A stretch of DNA of 64,000 nucleotides from Paenarthrobacter aurescens (GTDB taxonomy: Bacteria; Actinomycetota; Actinomycetes; Actinomycetales; Micrococcaceae): contig NZ_JAOEFX010000011.1 of NCBI RefSeq assembly GCF_025421775.1, positions 1-64,000 on the forward strand, given 5' to 3'. The first letter of the stretch is position 1, and each line of letters opens with the position of its first letter. The position numbers and the translations under genes are program-made. Under the pieces are notes generated by a model. The model did not search any database, was not told the DNA's origin, and saw nothing but the letters and a program-made list of their open reading frames with translations. This document shows positions 61,096-64,000 of this stretch, piece after piece.

Positions 61096-62586
61096 ATGAT
61101 TGCACTTACTGCGGCGGAAATCGCCGACATCACCCATGGCCGATTGACCGGAAAAACGGACGTCGTGCCCACCTCCGTCGTCACTGATTCACGGGAAGCA
61201 ACGCCCGGTTCGCTGTACGTGGCCAAGCCCGGCGAGCACGCCGACGGCCACGACTTTGTCGCGGCCGCATTCGAACGCGGGGCCGTCCTGGTGCTCGCGG
61301 AACGCGAAGTGACCGATGCGGGCGGGAGCCCGTATCCCGCCGTCGTCGTTGACGACGCTGTCCTGGCCATGGGCGCGTTGGCGGCGGAGTCTGTCCGCCG
61401 TGTCCGCGCCGCGCGCCGGCAGCGTGGTGAAGAGCTGACTGTCATCGGCATCACCGGGTCTGCAGGCAAGACCACTACCAAGGATCTCCTCGCCGGTGTG
61501 CTGTCCGGAGCCGGGAAGACCGTGGCACCGCAGGGTTCCTACAACGGTGAGGTGGGGGTCCCTTTGACGGTTTTCGCTGCTGACGCCGATACGCGCTTCC
61601 TGGTCATCGAGATGGGTGCCACGGGCCTGGGCCACATCAAATACCTCGCCGATATGGTGAAGCCGGACATCGGAGTTGTCCTGGTGGTTGGCACGGCGCA
61701 TGCCGGTGAATTCGGCGGGGTTGAGAATATCGCCAAGACCAAGGGCGAACTCGTTGAAGCCCTCAGTGAGCACGGCACAGCGGTGATCAACCTTGATGAT
61801 GGCCGTGTTGCTGCCATGCGAACCCGCACCAAAGCGAGGGTTCTGGGTTTCACGGCCTCACCGGCTACCACCGAAGAGGTCGAAGCCCGCAACGTCGTGG
61901 TCAACGCCCAAGGCTTCCCCGACTTTGATCTGGTACTGCCCGACGGCGGCCCGTCTGTTCAGGTGCGAAGCCGCCTGATCGGTGGTCATCACGTAACGAA
62001 CCTGCTGGCCGCCGCGGCCGCCGCTTTCGCCGCAGGCATCCCCGCGGCCGACATCGCCTCCTCACTCAGTTCGCAGTCAGCGGCCAGCCGCTGGCGCATG
62101 GAGAGGATTGAACGCGAAGACGGCGTCACCATCATCAATGACGCCTACAACGCCAACCCCGAATCAATGCGTGCCGCATTGCGCACGCTTGCCGACCTTG
62201 GACAGGGCAGAAGGACCTGGGCTGTCCTCGGAGCCATGCTGGAGCTGGGGGAGGATTCCATCCGCGAGCACACGGCAGTGGGGACGCAGGTAGTCCGGCT
62301 GAACATCTCCAGGCTTGTGGTGGTGGGGCGTGAGGCACGCGCACTCTACGTCTCGGCCATCCAGGAAGGTTCCTGGGGCGACGAATGTTCGTTCGCCGAG
62401 ACGGTGGAGGAAGCGTACGAGCTCCTCCAAAACGAACTCGAACCTGGTGACCTGGTGTTGTTCAAGTCCTCCAACGGCGTAGGGCTACGGCATTTGGGTG
62501 ATCGGATAGCATTACCTCCACGGGCCGAGCCCACCGGAGACAACGCGGCTGAAGCTGCCGCAAGCGAAGGGAACGAGCTGCTGTGA
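61096..62586 (+). CDS. murF: UDP-MurNAc-tripeptide--D-alanyl-D-alanine ligase MurF
   Basis: A 496-residue Mur ligase that adds D-Ala-D-Ala. The P-loop is [15 protein letters not shown] (~116-127); other hallmarks are [33 protein letters not shown] and [15 protein letters not shown]. It starts 6 bases after murE and overlaps mraY by 4 bases (GTGA). Length is typical. The last ~20 residues are an Ala/Glu-rich tail. Confidence 0.96.
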   Translation: MIALTAAEIADITHGRLTGKTDVVPTSVVTDSREATPGSLYVAKPGEHADGHDFVAAAFERGAVLVLAEREVTDAGGSPYPAVVVDDAVLAMGALAAESVRRVRAARRQRGEELTVIGITGSAGKTTTKDLLAGVLSGAGKTVAPQGSYNGEVGVPLTVFAADADTRFLVIEMGATGLGHIKYLADMVKPDIGVVLVVGTAHAGEFGGVENIAKTKGELVEALSEHGTAVINLDDGRVAAMRTRTKARVLGFTASPATTEEVEARNVVVNAQGFPDFDLVLPDGGPSVQVRSRLIGGHHVTNLLAAAAAAFAAGIPAADIASSLSSQSAASRWRMERIEREDGVTIINDAYNANPESMRAALRTLADLGQGRRTWAVLGAMLELGEDSIREHTAVGTQVVRLNISRLVVVGREARALYVSAIQEGSWGDECSFAETVEEAYELLQNELEPGDLVLFKSSNGVGLRHLGDRIALPPRAEPTGDNAAEAAASEGNELL

Positions 62587-63692
62587 TTGCACTTTTGATC
62601 GGCGCCGGCGTCGCCCTTCTGGTGGCCCTGATCGGGACGCCCCTGTTCATCAGGTTCCTCGTGGCCAAGAGCTACGGGCAATTCATCCGCGACGACGGTC
62701 CGACGTCGCACCACACCAAGCGCGGTACACCCACCATGGGCGGAACCGTGGTGGTGGCGGCCGTCCTCATCAGTTACTTCGTGACGCACTTGATCATGTG
62801 GATGATGAACCCGAAGTCTCCGGGGCCGTCCGCGTCCGGGCTCTTGCTCCTGTTCCTCATGGTGGGCATGGGCTTTGTGGGCTTCCTCGACGACTACATC
62901 AAGATCTCCAATAAGCGCAGCCTGGGCCTGAACGCGCGCGCCAAGCTGATCCTGCAGGCTGCAGTGGGCATCATCTTCGCTGTTCTGGTCCTGCAATTCC
63001 CCAATGAGGACGGGCTTCGGCCTGCATCGACGCAGATCTCGCTGGTTCGGGACATCCCTTGGTTGGACCTCGCTTTTGGCGGAACTGTTCTCGGTGCGAT
63101 CCTCTTTATTGTTTGGTCGAACCTGATCATCACGGCAGCCACGAACGGCGTGAACCTGACCGACGGCCTGGATGGTCTGGCGGCAGGCGCGTCCATCATG
63201 GTCTTTGGTGCCTACACCATCATGGGAATCTGGCAGAACAACCAGGCCTGCGGATCACCGCGGGAAGCCGGCAGCGGCTGCTACCAGGTTCGTGACCCCA
63301 TGGACCTGGCACTGCTGGCAGCGATCCTCAGTGCAGCCCTTGTGGGCTTCCTGTGGTGGAATACTTCGCCGGCCAAGATCTTCATGGGTGACACCGGTTC
63401 CCTGGCGATCGGAGGCGCGGTTGCGGCCTTCGCCATCCTCTCGCGCACCGAACTCCTGCTGGCCTTCATCGGTGGCCTTTTTGTGCTGATCACCCTTTCA
63501 GTCATCATCCAGGTGGGCTTCTTCAAGCTCAGCGGCGGCAAACGTGTTTTCAAGATGGCGCCGCTTCAGCACCACTTTGAACTGAAGGGCTGGGCGGAAG
63601 TCACCGTGGTGGTCCGGTTCTGGATACTTGCCGGGCTCTTCGTGGCGGCCGGCCTTGGAATTTTCTACGCTGAATGGGTGGTACTGCTGTGA
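62583..63692 (+). CDS. mraY: Phospho-N-acetylmuramoyl-pentapeptide transferase MraY
   Basis: A 369-residue integral membrane enzyme making lipid I from UDP-MurNAc-pentapeptide and undecaprenyl phosphate. Ten or so hydrophobic segments are visible. Signature motifs are [27 protein letters not shown], the Asp-rich [12 protein letters not shown] and [11 protein letters not shown], and [12 protein letters not shown]. The GTG start overlaps the murF stop and its TGA overlaps the murD start. Confidence 0.97.
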   Translation: MIALLIGAGVALLVALIGTPLFIRFLVAKSYGQFIRDDGPTSHHTKRGTPTMGGTVVVAAVLISYFVTHLIMWMMNPKSPGPSASGLLLLFLMVGMGFVGFLDDYIKISNKRSLGLNARAKLILQAAVGIIFAVLVLQFPNEDGLRPASTQISLVRDIPWLDLAFGGTVLGAILFIVWSNLIITAATNGVNLTDGLDGLAAGASIMVFGAYTIMGIWQNNQACGSPREAGSGCYQVRDPMDLALLAAILSAALVGFLWWNTSPAKIFMGDTGSLAIGGAVAAFAILSRTELLLAFIGGLFVLITLSVIIQVGFFKLSGGKRVFKMAPLQHHFELKGWAEVTVVVRFWILAGLFVAAGLGIFYAEWVVLL

Positions 63693-64000
63693 ATGGAAGC
63701 CCGGAGACAACACCGTCGGCCTCTGACAGGCTTACGGAACTCACCAGCTGGGATGCTGACTGGAGTGGCCTGCGGGTGGTGGTAACGGGAATCGGCGTTT
63801 CCGGCTTCTCGGCCGCCGATACCCTGATCGAACTCGGTGCCAAGGTCATAGTGGTTGACGCTGCCACTACACCCAAGGCCAAGGCCCAAGCGGACACCCT
63901 GAAAATCGTAGGTGCCGTTGATGTGCTGTTGGGCGAAGAAGCCGTCACAGCCCTTCCCCTGATCGACGGCGCTATGCCCGAACTGGTGGTCACCTCGCCC
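63689..64000 (+). CDS. murD: UDP-N-acetylmuramoylalanine--D-glutamate ligase MurD, 5' part
   Basis: The first 104 codons, running off the window. GTG 63689 overlaps the mraY stop (GTGA). The visible N-terminal Rossmann-like domain contains [20 protein letters not shown], which binds the UDP moiety, followed by [11 protein letters not shown] and PELVVTSP. Position after mraY supports MurD. The ATP-binding and C-terminal domains lie outside the window, so no catalytic residue can be checked. Confidence 0.9.
   Translation, partial: MNGSPETTPSASDRLTELTSWDADWSGLRVVVTGIGVSGFSAADTLIELGAKVIVVDAATTPKAKAQADTLKIVGAVDVLLGEEAVTALPLIDGAMPELVVTSP

Overview
The window is a high-GC actinobacterial chromosome segment. 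Gene order and protein families point to the family Micrococcaceae (Arthrobacter or Paenarthrobacter type). Supporting signs are the dcw cluster with an mraZ-rsmH-ftsL-ftsI-murE-murF-mraY-murD order, frequent GTG starts, a PrpDBC methylcitrate operon, and a MurE substrate motif (DDPH) that lacks the diaminopimelate-binding arginine, which fits the L-lysine peptidoglycan of Arthrobacter. Nearly all genes are chromosomal housekeeping genes. I see no insertion sequence, prophage, CRISPR array or plasmid-type region.

Region 1 (1-10.8 kb): the 3' end of a 5S rRNA gene and its tandem terminators, then a co-directional cluster matching Mycobacterium tuberculosis Rv1691-Rv1701: a repeat-rich charged protein, a NagD-type HAD phosphatase, a small conserved protein, tlyA, nadK, recN, pyrG, a Nudix ADP-ribose pyrophosphatase and xerD. 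Region 2 (10.8-20.5 kb): a membrane protein and a MutT-like Nudix enzyme, then the regulator-prpD-prpB-prpC propionate operon on the minus strand, and a CitA/CitB-type two-component system divergent from the C4-dicarboxylate transporter dctA. Region 3 (20.7-28.7 kb): the chromosome-segregation and growth cluster parA-scpA-scpB-rluB-tyrA-cmk-plsC-der, with many start/stop overlaps.

Region 4 (28.8-35.6 kb): tRNA-Pro(GGG), a divergent MarR/MFS pair, a membrane protein, and the gcvH-garA-ftsR-DUF151-MerR cluster (Rv1826-Rv1830 order), followed by a solitary ParA-like ATPase. Region 5 (35.9-46.97 kb): pyruvate carboxylase, a long-chain acyl-CoA synthetase, a ROK sugar kinase, a pair of paralogous alpha/beta hydrolases, an acyltransferase and class II DAHP synthase aroG. 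Region 6 (47-54.8 kb): a PASTA serine/threonine kinase in the pknL position, a LysM lytic transglycosylase, an Rv2175c-like DNA-binding protein, a prenyl diphosphate synthase with a coupled lipoprotein, DNA polymerase IV and a DUF3040 membrane protein. Region 7 (55.2-64 kb): the dcw cell-wall and division cluster, whose mraZ promoter carries three GTGG repeats at an exact 10-bp period; murD runs off the end of the window.

The themes are cell envelope and division (dcw, garA/ftsR, PASTA kinase, LysM enzyme, acyltransferases), chromosome maintenance (recN, xerD, scpAB, ParA proteins, dinB) and central carbon entry (prp, dct, pyc, gcvH). The most notable non-coding signals are the paired palindromes before the prp regulator, CRP/GlxR-like sites before dctA and pyc, the MraZ boxes, the MarR-type direct repeats, and a 9-bp tandem repeat plus palindrome before the LysM gene. 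The most unusual protein is the repeat-rich one at 411-2330. All family calls were made by eye from motifs and gene order; no database search was run.
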